Shown piece by piece: positions 12,645 through 22,263 of a stretch of DNA of 64,000 nt. The stretch's first letter is position 1, and every line of letters starts with the position of its first letter. The notes under the pieces were generated by a model. It saw only the letters and a list, made by a program, of their open reading frames with translations. It did not search any database and was not told the DNA's origin. The stretch comes from Daucus carota subsp. sativus (taxonomy: Eukaryota; Streptophyta; Magnoliopsida; Apiales; Apiaceae), in assembly GCF_001625215.2 (NCBI RefSeq), contig NC_030381.2, forward strand, positions 50,801,214 through 50,865,213, in the 5' to 3' direction. A program made the position numbers and the translations under genes.

Positions 12645-13755
12645 AAATTTACGAAAATATCTCTATTTTCAAACTTATTTTTAAGAATACGAATGAAATT
12701 ATAAATGGGTTTTCAAACTGGCTACCCGTTACGTTAAAATATCTTTCCCCCATCTCATCGGGGACTTGTTTAAATCACTGTGAACCAAATATATATTATT
12801 TTACCCACATCACTATCCGTATCTCTTTACTTATTCATTTATAAAAAATAATCTATTTAATATTTTACTACAAAATCACTTCAAGTACTTTCATAATTGT
12901 CTATAGTATTTATCAAAATAATTTGAAAATTTATAAAAGCAACATAGCTAGAGTGATCATATAAATATATATTTATAACTATATATTATTTTAACTACAT
13001 AGCTATATTACTTTAAGAATTTTCTAATTATTTTGATAAATATCAGAGATAATTATGAAAGACTCGAAATGATTTTGCAATAAAAAGTTAAACGATTAAA
13101 TTTTTATAAATGATTAAATAAAGAGGTATGAATAAAGATGTGGGTAAAATGATATATATTTAGAGGGGTGTATTGATTTGGATTTTAAAGCATTTTTTTG
13201 CATTCATGAAATCCGAGGGTATTCGATTGGGATTGTTTGAAATCAATTAAAATCTCGAGGTATTCAATTGGTATTTTAAATTATACTACAAAATCTGGTG
13301 GTATTCAATTGGGATTTCAAATTATGCTTTAAAATCTGATGGTATTCAATTGGGATTGTTTAAAATCCATTAAAATCCGATGGTATTCAAATGCTAATGG
13401 ATTTTTTTAGATTTCATAAAATGATGGATTTTGTGGCATTCTTTAGTGTTTTTAAAGTTTTTTAAAATCCCATTAAAATCACTGGGATTTTGAAACATTG
13501 TGCTTAAATCCTATCAACTCTGTGACATTTTATCAAGAATCCGCACGAAATCAAAATCATATACGATCCATTAAAATTCATAGAATAAAAAAAATCCATT
13601 AAAATCTCAATCGAATACACCCAGTTAGTTTATATTTGCTTAAATGAGTTCCGGATGAGATGAATGACAAGTGAGATATCTTGACATAACGGGTAACTAT
13701 AAAGGACCCATTATAAATGAGGTTGCAATCTCTTCTTTTAAAATAGCTAATTTTT
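12645..13755. mobile_element. Long foldback (Mutator-like) element with a nested MITE
   Basis: The left arm contains CTACCCGTTACGTTAAAATA, CATCTCATCGG and ACCCACATCACTATCC. The right arm carries the reverse complements in reverse order: GATGTGGGTAAAAT near 13136, CCGGATGAGATGAATG near 13652 and TGACATAACGGGTAAC near 13682. Even the centre folds on itself around CTATATATTATT. The Tourist-like element at 13163-13624 interrupts the right arm. The outer ends are diverged and I could not fix a target duplication. Confidence 0.6.
13163..13624. mobile_element. MITE with GGGGTGTATT ends, copy 1
   Basis: Starts GAGGGGTGTATTGATTTGG and ends TCAATCGAATACACCCAG, flanked by TTA at 13160-13162 and 13625-13627. 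Inside, the phrase GGTATTCAATTGGGATT repeats about five times in direct orientation, then reappears inverted. Copies of the same family lie at 44998-45420 and 61248-61729. The TTA duplication suggests the Harbinger/Tourist superfamily. Confidence 0.8.
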
Positions 13756-13756
13756 C

Positions 13757-13796
13757 ACGTTATTGATTTTTTTTTTTTTTGAAATAACGTTATTGA
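13757..13796. repeat. Micro-insertion with poly(T) and 10-bp direct repeats
   Basis: ACGTTATTGA is present at 13757-13766 and 13787-13796. It flanks 20 bases made of 14 T plus GAAATA. It resembles a tail-only retro-insertion on the minus strand. Confidence 0.45.
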
Positions 13797-13988
13797 AGTT
13801 AAAAACATGATTCTATATATAATTATATCGTATTTTTGGAAAAAGTATTATGATTGGTGTATCTTGAAAAAGGCCTAAAATTATTTCAGGCCTCAAATGC
13901 ACTTTTTGTTTGGGCAAATCAATTTGTAGTTATTGATTCAAACTTAGCTTGGGCCTAAAAAACATAACCCTAGAATCAAAAGTAATTA

Positions 13989-14081
13989 AAATACTCTTGT
14001 AGTCGAACTCCCGACCTCCCGCAAGAGGGTACAAGAGTTCTACCACCACACCAACACCTTGTTGGCAAATACTCTTGTAGT
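13989..14081 (-). mobile_element. SINE head fragment with 15-bp target duplication
   Basis: AAATACTCTTGTAGT occurs at 13989-14003 and 14067-14081. The 63 bases between, read on the minus strand, contain the A-box-like GGTGTGGTGGTAGA and the B-box-like GGGAGTTCG, so they are tRNA-derived. No body or tail follows the head, so the copy is either a very short SINE or badly truncated. Confidence 0.6.
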
Positions 14082-14393
14082 TGGATGCAAGTAATATGCA
14101 TCTTTAATGAAAATGTAGTAAAAATTTAAAAATTCTCTATCACATTAATTTTTTAAGTTTACCCCAATTTCTCGCGAAGACCACATACTACTGAATAGTT
14201 TAGAGAGAAATTTAAACTATAATTCAAAGCTACTGAATACTATTTTCTTTTTAATTATAATTTGAATTCTTTACTGTACAAACACATAAATCTTATTATA
14301 CAAAGTAATCATGTTTTCAGGTTTTTTTTATAGATAATGCACATTTCATGTGTTCATTAGGTATAGGGGAGTCATGTATAAGACTTTATAAGT

Positions 14394-14701
14394 TACTCCC
14401 TCCGTCCCTATTTATCTGTTCACTTTGAAAGTAAAAATTTGTCCATATTTATCTGTCCATTTATACTTTCAAAACTAATTTAATGATAGTTTTTCAAATA
14501 TATCTTCATAATTTTAATTTTCAAGGCTTGACTTATTTAAAACTTGGTTGAATTCATGTTTTCAAGACATAAAGTAGGGGTATTCCACCATTTTCAAGAT
14601 ATTAATTAGAGGTATTTAATGAAAAAGTTTATACAATCAATTATTCCTTGGTATGCGTTTTTTTTCCCAAAATGGACAGATAAAAAGGGACGGAGGGAGT
14701 A
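14394..14701. mobile_element. Stowaway-type MITE, family C, copy 1
   Basis: TA-flanked ends CTCCCTCCGTCCC and GGGACGGAGGGAG are a perfect 13-bp inverted repeat. Over about 220 bp the interior is nearly identical to the copy at 41801-42070, including TAAAGTAGGGGTATTCCACC. That indicates a recently active family. This copy has an extra near-duplicated TATTTATCTGTCCA segment at its left end. Confidence 0.9.
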
Positions 14702-14754
14702 CAAGTTAGGGCGTAAGAGCATCTCATATCTATATAGACTATATTCATTAATTT

Positions 14755-14970
14755 TACTCCCTCCATCCTCTCACGGCTGTTCACGCACGCATTTTAAACC
14801 TCTTATAGAATATAATATATAATATTTTTTTTAATTTTTTTAGTAAAAATTTAAACATCAAATTTTTATTCAATGATTTTTAAAAAAAAATATCATGGAA
14901 CTATATTTTAAATGAGTCTTAAAAAGCGTGCCAAAAAGTAACGTAAAGAATTTGAGGGGGACGGGGAGTA
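14755..14970. mobile_element. Stowaway-type MITE, family B
   Basis: Left end TACTCCCTCCATCCTCTC and right end GAGGGGGACGGGGAGTA are inverted repeats with TA at the edges. The interior words AACCTCTTATAGAATA and TGAGTCTTAAAAAGCGTG match the 30968-31221 copy loosely. Confidence 0.75.
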
Positions 14971-15190
14971 ATATTTATATAAATAAATTATATAATAGGG
15001 TGAGCCAGAGTCGAACTCAGGTGTCTTGGGACAACAGAGGCTATCAATCGGGGAGTAATATTTATATAAATAAATTATATAATATTGACAAAAAAATAAA
15101 AAAATAAATTATATAATAGGATGAGCCAGAGTCAAACTCGAGTGTCCAGAAACAACAGAGGCTAATATGCACATGTAGGTAGTGATCAAC
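14971..15190 (-). repeat. Direct repeat carrying two SINE-head fragments
   Basis: TAATATTTATATAAATAAAT followed by ATTATATAATAGG(G/A)TGAGCCAGAG appears twice, about 120 bp apart. Each copy contains, on the minus strand, GAGTTCGACTCTGG or GAGTTTGACTCTGG, a B-box-like word from the same SINE family seen at 61807-61880. The array therefore looks like a local duplication of a SINE fragment next to the Stowaway element. Confidence 0.55.
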
Positions 15191-15482
15191 TCGTCTACCC
15201 TGCAAAATTTGGTAATAGGATAATTATATTTCATACCAACTTTATGGGTTACTAAATCCATCTCAAATTAAATAAATTATATAATTTTAAACACATAATT
15301 TAAAATACATTAAACATCTAAAAATTTTTATTTACTAGATTTTTATTTTAAACGAATCACATAATTATGCTGTCAATACATCTTAAAAAGTGTTTCAAAA
15401 ATTAACGAGCTCAGTGAGATTGAAGGAGTATTTAATTCAAAAGTCTAAACCAATCAGACGTAAAACTGTGACCCGAATTATA

Positions 15483-15822
15483 GGGGGTGTTTGGAAGTTA
15501 GAGGTTTGGGGTAAAATTAGAAGTTTAGGATGTTTTAAAAGTTTGACCATTTCAATCTATTAATGTTAGTGTTTGATAGTTAGCGGATTGAAATAGAAGT
15601 TTAGGCTCAAAAAGCTAATTTTCAAAAATCTAGTTTGAGGAGCTTTTTGGGTTAGCGGTTTGAGTATGTGTCACAAAAATCTCATCAAACAGCTATTTAC
15701 CAAACAGTTTTACAAAAAACCGCTAATTCAATCCGCTAATAAAAAATAAAAAATCTATTTAAATCAGCTAGTCAAAACATCTCATTCAATCCGCTAAGCT
15801 AACCGCTAATTCTCAAACAGGA
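15483..15822. mobile_element. Inverted-repeat MITE, hAT-like ends
   Basis: GGGTGTTTGGAAGTTAGAGG on the left is mirrored by GCTAACCGCTAATTCTCAAA near 15800. Internal words TTAGCGGTTTGAG and CGCTAATTCAATCCGC also pair. Ends of the GTGTTTGG type are common in hAT-derived MITEs. I could not identify a target duplication. Confidence 0.5.
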
Positions 15823-15989
15823 TCCATGTTTCGGCTTGAATCTTATTAGTTTTCTGAATGATTCGGGAATGTCGAATTGGATATCTCACACGCATAGCCG
15901 CATATTCCACGAGTAACAAAGCAAGATACCAGAGGGAGGGGTTCTCCCTCGGAGACCTCTGATCCACACACAAGTTCTTTTTTTTCAAC

Positions 15990-16248
15990 TCTGATCAACA
16001 TTTTAACATGTTGGTTTAAACTATCAAATCCAACTTACAGGTGATCACAAAATTTTTACCTCCTGCAATCTTCGAAACTACAATATCCTTATCCTAAATC
16101 TCATCCGAACATTGCCTACACCATTCATTTATTCTCCTCTCCTCCCCTCTTTACCAAACAAAACAAGCCCACATATCTTCATCTTTGCTTCTTTCATCTC
16201 TTTCTTTACTCTCCCATTGCCACAAGTCTTGCACAGACCATAGCTCTA
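15990..16248 (+). promoter_or_regulatory. Probable promoter and leader of ATPC1
   Basis: The 260 bases before the ATPC1 start turn strongly pyrimidine-rich from about 16125 (TTATTCTCCTCTCCTCCCC, then CTTCTTTCATCTCTTTCTTT). That is typical of leaders of highly expressed plant photosynthesis genes. No clear TATA box is visible. The exact transcription start is unknown. Confidence 0.4.
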
Positions 16249-17379
16249 ATGGCTTGCTCAAATTTAACCATGTTGGTCTCTTCAAAACCTTCTCTTTCCG
16301 ACACTTCTCCACTCTCCTTCAGTTCATGTCTCAACCCTTTTCAGCTTTCCAACCACAGCTCCACCGTTTCAACCCCCTCTAGATCATCTTCTGTCACTCC
16401 AGTTCACTGCAATCTTCGCGAGCTTCGTGATCGTATAAGCTCAGTAACCAACACACAGAAAATTACTGAGGCCATGAAGCTTGTGGCTGCTGCTAAAGTC
16501 AGAAGAGCACAAGAAGCTGTGGTTAATGCAAGGCCATTCTCTGAAACACTTGTGGAAGTTCTTTACAGCATCAATGAGCAGCTTCAGACAGAAGATGTTG
16601 ATGCTCCACTTACAAATGTTAGGCCTGTTAAGAAAGTTGCTTTAGTTGTTGTCACTGGAGACAGAGGTCTATGTGGTGGTTTCAACAATCAAATCATCAA
16701 GAAAGCTGAGCAGAGAATTAAAGAATTGAAATCTTTGAATCTTGAGTACACTGTCATTAGTGTTGGCAAGAAGGGAAATTCGTATTTTCTGCGAAGGCCT
16801 TATATACCAGTAGACAAATTTCTTGAAGGGGGTAATCTTCCAACCGCAAAAGAAGCACAAGCAATTGCAGATGATGTGTTTTCACTTTTTGTGAGTGAGG
16901 AAGTTGATAAAGTAGAGCTTTTGTACACGAAATTCGTGTCGTTGGTAAAGTCTAGTCCGGTGATCCACACACTACTCCCATTATCACCAAAGGGAGAAAT
17001 TTGTGACATAAATGGAACATGTGTCGATGCAGCAGACGATGAATTCTTCAGGCTAACAACAAAAGAAGGGAAATTGACAGTGGAACGCGACGTGGTCAGG
17101 ACTGAAACCATCGATTTCTCACCTGTTCTGCAATTCGAGCAAGACCCTGTTCAGATTCTTGATGCATTGCTGCCACTTTACCTCAACAGTCAAATATTGA
17201 GATCATTGCAAGAATCACTGGCTAGTGAGCTTGCTGCAAGAATGACAGCAATGAGCAGTGCCACAGACAATGCCAAGGAGCTGAAGAAGAATTACACTCA
17301 GGTGTACAATCGGAAGCGCCAGGCCAAGATTACTGGAGAGATTTTGGAGATTGTTGCTGGAGCAGATGCATTAATATAA
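16249..17379 (+). CDS. ATPC1: Chloroplast ATP synthase subunit gamma
   Basis: A single uninterrupted frame of 376 residues. The first ~53 residues are Ser/Thr-rich and nearly free of acidic residues, as expected for a plastid transit peptide. The mature protein begins near CNLRELRDRISSV. The gamma subunit is the rotating central stalk of CF1 that couples proton flow to ATP synthesis at the thylakoid. Family marks are the N-terminal helix TQKITEAMKLVAAAKVRRAQ, the core VVTGDRGLCGGFN, and the C-terminal helix ending RQAKITGEILEIVAGADA. The chloroplast-specific redox insert GEICDINGTCVDA is present with both cysteines (Cys252 and Cys258, six residues apart), so thioredoxin control by light should be intact. 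Lack of introns matches the known ATPC1 gene of Arabidopsis. The ATG at 16249 is the first in frame and gives a transit peptide of normal length. Confidence 0.97.
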   Translation: MACSNLTMLVSSKPSLSDTSPLSFSSCLNPFQLSNHSSTVSTPSRSSSVTPVHCNLRELRDRISSVTNTQKITEAMKLVAAAKVRRAQEAVVNARPFSETLVEVLYSINEQLQTEDVDAPLTNVRPVKKVALVVVTGDRGLCGGFNNQIIKKAEQRIKELKSLNLEYTVISVGKKGNSYFLRRPYIPVDKFLEGGNLPTAKEAQAIADDVFSLFVSEEVDKVELLYTKFVSLVKSSPVIHTLLPLSPKGEICDINGTCVDAADDEFFRLTTKEGKLTVERDVVRTETIDFSPVLQFEQDPVQILDALLPLYLNSQILRSLQESLASELAARMTAMSSATDNAKELKKNYTQVYNRKRQAKITGEILEIVAGADALI

Positions 17380-17890
17380 CAAGTATAATTTCTTTCGATG
17401 CTCGTTCAGTTCTGCTTATATATAAAATTGTGAAACTTGATCAGAGTCAGTGGTTTCTAATTGTGCACAACTTTTGTATGATGAGAACCGAATGTATGTA
17501 TTTCTGAACATAGAGACCATTTCAATCTCCCTTCATATACTCTGTCAAATTTTATCATCATATAATTGTAATAATTCTTTTTTGCGCAATATAGTAAGTA
17601 CATTCCACTTTATCTTGTTGTGTAATTCTTGTCGCGTTTGATCTTGAAGATCGTATTTAATTCACCTACACTTCCTGCATTTGCTAATGTCTGCTAGCTC
17701 TGACAACGGATTATAATTCTTAAAATTGTTGTATATGTAATGCAAATCGCTTAATCGCTTACATGTAAGTGCTCAAAATTTGGAGAGAAGTCCTATGAAT
17801 CAAAGACAATTCATGTCTAATACTTTGAAGAATCTATCGACAAAGTTGATAGTTTCTGAGTTTGTGAACTTTAATGTGTAATCATTACAA
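17380..17890 (+). other. ATPC1 3' region
   Basis: AT-rich sequence following the stop codon, probably containing the 3' untranslated region. ATAATTGTAATAATTC near 17562 could serve in polyadenylation, but no single signal stands out. Confidence 0.3.
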
Positions 17891-17892
17891 TA

Positions 17893-18046
17893 CAATATGA
17901 TTCCAGCAAGCCCTTCTCCTAGCATATCGAGTTTTTGGAAGACCAACAATATGATTCCAGCAAGTCCTTCTCCTAACATCTCGACGTTTTGGAAGACCAA
18001 CAATATGATTCCAGCAAACCCTTCTTCTAACATCTCGAAATTTTGA
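17893..18046. repeat. 54-bp tandem repeat, three units
   Basis: Units start at 17893, 17947 and 18001, each beginning CAATATGATTCCAGCAA and ending near TCTCGA-TTTTTGGAAGACCAA. The third is cut short. The period is exactly 54 bp, a multiple of three. On the minus strand all units stay open in one frame, giving an 18-residue repeat with the core GLAGIILLVFQ. I do not recognise the peptide, and no start or splice context supports a gene. Confidence 0.75.
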
Positions 18047-18113
18047 AAAAATTAATGACTTAACATGACTTTCGAATAAAATATGATCTTGTTAGCCCTC
18101 CCAGCGCCGAGAG

Positions 18114-18161
18114 AGCAGGTTACTAGCTCCTACTGTGGAACAGAGGAGGAGCTAACCTGCT
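18114..18161. other. Imperfect hairpin, GC-rich island
   Basis: AGCAGGTTACTAGCTCCTAC folds back on GAGGAGGAGCTAACCTGCT with a tiny loop around GTGGAACA. The stem is about 20 bp with a 2-3 base bulge. It stands out because the surroundings are very AT-rich. The loop is too short for a typical plant microRNA precursor. It may be a MITE end-to-end remnant. Confidence 0.45.
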
Positions 18162-18169
18162 TCAAGAAA

Positions 18170-19300
18170 ATCACACTGTCTCGAGAAAATGTGAATAAAT
18201 TGCGAGCATTTTGAGTTTCTTCTCATCTCTAGTAATTAACTAGTTGAGAGATAAAAATTTATATTAACGATTCAATATTAATTAATATTTATAGAATAAA
18301 ATAATTTTGTGGCTGTCTATAAAAAGTATATTAATGTTTCAAAATTAATATTTGTAGGATAAAATAAATTTTATATTATAAAAATCTTAATGTAATACTA
18401 ATACTAATATATAAAATTGCAAAATTGGACTATAATTCATGGTGAAAAAATGAAAATAAATTTAAACACGTAATTAACAATTTAAAGCACGACGAATCTT
18501 AATTTTATTTGTGTTTTTTTTAAAAGTAATCATGTTCTTACATTGTCACCTTCCTCCAATTCTTTTGAATTGATTGTGCACAAAAACATTTAACTTAAAT
18601 CCGTGAGATAGCGGTCTATAACTACTCTTACTTGTAACAACCTTTATTTTTTAATACATGTATAAACATTCTTCAGTTTAAAGTTGCTTGAATGGAGCAA
18701 ACAGATAATACATGAATAATTGTTTCCTCTATACAAAGTAAATCATATAAAAATTAACAAAAACAAACATGTCCTATGAACAAAACATATATTGTAAAAG
18801 AATAATCAACAAACATACATCACTGATAGTTAATTTATTGATAATTTGATATCATCCATCAATATCATGTCAAGACTATATTCTTTTCCTGTATTTGGAT
18901 TTGTCGACTCCAATATAGCGGTCTATAACTACCTTTACTTGCTTTAATACTGTATAAACAACATTCCCTTATCGTTGCAGAAAAATGGCACCACCGAGTT
19001 AGAAATCGAGTAAGAGAACTATCACGAGAGAGAGGTAGGGTTGTGGCATCGAGAGAGAGGAGGTTGTGTTTAGATGATTCAAAACTGTACAATCTACAGG
19101 GGTATTTATAGATTCAGAGAGACTTGTGTGTGACTCTTTCCCATAATTAAATAATCTGAAACAAAATCAGATTAAAACTTTCAAGTTACTATATTCCATA
19201 AATAATTTGAAATAAAACCGGATTCTAAAACGTGCTTCTAATATATTCAAAACCAAAAAAGGTAATTCTAATTTTTGTTATTTTTCATTCAAAAATTCCA
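18170..19300. other. Intergenic, AT-rich
   Basis: No gene supported. The phrase GCGGTCTATAACTAC recurs at about 18611 and 18918 with similar following sequence, a diverged local duplication. A GAGAGAGG-rich patch near 19025-19060 is unassigned. Confidence 0.45.
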
Positions 19301-19305
19301 AAAAA

Positions 19306-19462
19306 TTAGAAAAATAGAACGAAGCGATGTGAGAGGCGCCACCTCCACGCCCCTCGCTTCTCCTTTAGAAAAATAGAACGGAACGATGTGAGAGGCGCCA
19401 TCTACACGCCCCTCGCTTCTCCTTTATATAAGGTGGCGCCCCTCGCTTCTCCTTTATATAAG
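19306..19462. repeat. Tandem repeat (59 bp, then 32 bp units)
   Basis: TTAGAAAAATAGAACG starts at 19306 and at 19365, followed each time by GATGTGAGAGGCGCCA and CACGCCCCTCGCTTCTCCTT. A shorter unit, GGCGCCCCTCGCTTCTCC plus TTTATATAAG, then repeats once more. GC content is clearly above the surroundings. No coding role is apparent. Confidence 0.7.
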
Positions 19463-20580
19463 TATATTGATATTGATGATTTTTTAAGTAAAATCTTTAC
19501 TTTAAAAAAGTCTGTTTTTTTTATTGTGTACAGTTTTATTTCACAAACTTAATTAAATCATTCCTCAATTCCAAAATAAATCTGGATCGAACTACTGGCA
19601 GCCCATTTTAAAACCAATATTCATTTTTATAGGAGGTATTTATTATTATTTTTCCTTAAAAATTTAATTCACCACCTGCAATTACCTAATTGAACGATCC
19701 CCTGCTATTTAACTTTTTCTTTTACCACGTTATTTATTAAGAATTATGTAAAGGTATACATATTTATCATTTTTATACTCCTATTAAATCATCTTTAACA
19801 TTTTAGTTTCTCTGCTGAATAATTTGGGAGGTCTTATAATTCTGATCCCCCGAGGGCTTCTTGCCCACCCTCAGAAACGCAGATTTCGTCTTCATTTTTC
19901 CTCCCGTGATATAGGTAAGTAGGCAAGTAATTTCGTTCTCCAAAAACTGTTATGGGAATTGTTTGACTTACACAGAAACATCTCGCATTTTATTTCAATT
20001 TTAATGCTACCATCTCCGATAAACGAACATATATAGAATTTCTGTTAATCAAGATTTGAGTACTTTGACCTTCCACAAGAGAAGCATAAACATTAGACTG
20101 GGAATTATCGTTTATCTTTGATAATTTTGTCTCAATCCTTTTTCTTCTGAATGACGTACGTACAAACGATTAATTTTAATTCAACGATTTATGTGCATAC
20201 AGGAATATTATTATTATTAATCTCCTCTTTCATCATTATATTATCAGGGCTGGGCTAATAGAGTGAAAAATTAGAACTAGTACCATGGGGAATAAAATTG
20301 AGCAGGATAACTAAGGCAGGTTTTACCTCTACGATAGTGTTGAATGTTGAGTAGGTTCAACCCCAGTCGTCGGAAAGATGAAGAAGATTTATATATTATT
20401 ATGACGTTTTTTGGGAGGAGCCCGAAAATAAATCTGTGCGGGCTTGACCACGGTTGAAAGTGGACAATATCATATTAATGCTGAGTTAAAAGGGTGTTGC
20501 GCGACCCAACATTGAATTGGTACAGACTCTAAGTGGGAATAGTAAGATGTTAACATTTTTATTATGCAATGCCAAATTGC

Positions 20581-21760
20581 AGATTTGTAGTCCTTGTTTC
20601 TTGAAGTAAATCAGGCAGCTAGAGTTGTATATAGATTCTACGTGAACTGCAATTGGAACTTGGGATTTTTAGTTCTGAAAAATATATTTTTTTCGAGAAC
20701 CAGAAGAGCTTCTAACTGCCAGGCTGAAGGCTCCACCTCAAAGGGATTTGGTCGAGAACCTCAGGTTTTAACAAGTAGACAAACACAATTTTTGAGAAGA
20801 CAATGAATGAGAGAGTTTTTGAGGCTAAGCTTAACGCTGAGGCGAAGGTTCTCATATTGATGATATTTGGGAAAGGTGAAAAAATCATCTCATGTTGCTT
20901 GTCTGGCCAAATCAACAAAAATAGAAGGATCAATTCACTTGATGAGGTGAGAAGCGAGTTATCATTTATAGGAACCATAGCAAAGAGTGATGAGTCCGTT
21001 CAGGTGTTTGATAGAGCAGGCCTTGAATTTAAGTAGATGTTTGAGACAAATGGTATGGCAGAAACGACTTCCCCAATAGTGATGATAATTTATTTAAGTG
21101 CCGTGAAAAGGAATTGTTCTCTTCATATAAGAGAACAATGTGTTCAGCTATATCCCACAGAGGTAAAACTCAATCAATTGAAGCGTTTTTAGTTACATTA
21201 GACACGGAATCAGATCTCATAAACATCAGCGCATTTATTGGCAAGAAGTCAAGAACAATGTGTTCAGCTATATCCCGCGGAGGTGAAATTTCAACGGAAC
21301 TCATCTCAATTGGGATCATTTGTCTTGCCAGGTTCATGTTCTTAACAAAGTTTATATGATGTATTTTTGTCCTTTTTAATTGGAAAGATGTCTTCCACAA
21401 CCATGACAAATTATTATTGTATTTATATAAGGTGGAATTGATATGCTTGAATTTGAGGACTTATTTAGTGAGGAGAAACAGGGAATTCGAGCAAGCTAGA
21501 AAGTGAAGGCATGGGAAAGAACAGAGACGAATAGAAGCAGAGAAGGTGGCACGTGAAGCGGACAGAGTACGTGCAAGAGGGAACCGCGAAAGGAGAATCA
21601 AAATGTTGCAAGGAGTCAAATAGCTGAAAGAGTTCAAAGGTAAAAGACATAGTGAAATTGTGCAATGACAGGGGCTTCATCCCACTTATTGATGCTAAAG
21701 AGATATGAATACATGAAGGCAATAATAATCTAAAGGATGTATTTGTTGTTGCAGGGCTTT
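20581..21760 (+). other. Coding-like segments of unknown identity
   Basis: After an AAATTGCAG acceptor-like signal at 20573-20581 the sequence carries several medium open frames on the + strand, at 20803-21036 and 21114-21359. A lysine/arginine/glutamate-rich stretch near 21480-21600, readable as IEAEKVAREADRVRARGN, looks like a charged coiled coil but is broken by stops. RTMCSAIS is encoded twice, about 130 bp apart (21129 and 21255), by nearly identical DNA, indicating a partial internal duplication. I do not recognise a family. It may be the decayed 5' part of the gene whose exons follow at 22264-24659; the candidate 5' exon at about 19900 ends GATATAG before GTAAGT. Confidence 0.3.
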
Positions 21761-22263
21761 GACAGCTCCGACAGAAAGGATGGTGACTTGTCATATACTG
21801 ATGTTATGCATTATTGATTTATTGCTGACGTGAAACTGAAATCAAGGAAGGGGGCACTCTAGGTAAAAGTTCGAAATTCTGGTAATTGTTAATTTTGAAT
21901 TAATACCCCTCTGCAGCCTAAGAAGCAGCAGTCATTAGTTAACTTACTACAAATGATAGTACAAATTTAATTTATAGAACTCCATAATCCAGTTTACCCT
22001 GCAGGTAATTCTCTCACTTACAAGAGGTTGCCGGAAATTCTGCTGTTAATCCTCATCTTTACAAGTTGATACCATGTTCTGGGAGCTATCATTTACATGA
22101 TAGAAATATGAGGTTTATTTTATTGAATCTTTTTTTTTTTTTCATTTATTCTACACACACACAATAATTTACTAATCCCAATAAGTATACGTTGTTATGC
22201 TGGTAATATTGGTAATAATTGGTTTTTTTTATAAGTTATGTTATTCATCTGAACATGTTTTTG

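Noticed and set aside
17893-18046. CRISPR-like array
   Set aside because: Units are directly adjacent without spacers, and the genome is a plant's.
20840-20880. NB-ARC kinase-2-like reading (VLIL-DIWER) in the unknown coding-like region
   Set aside because: It needs a one-base correction and there is no P-loop, RNBS or leucine-rich repeat nearby. A short hydrophobic-acidic match is too weak to call a resistance-gene relic.
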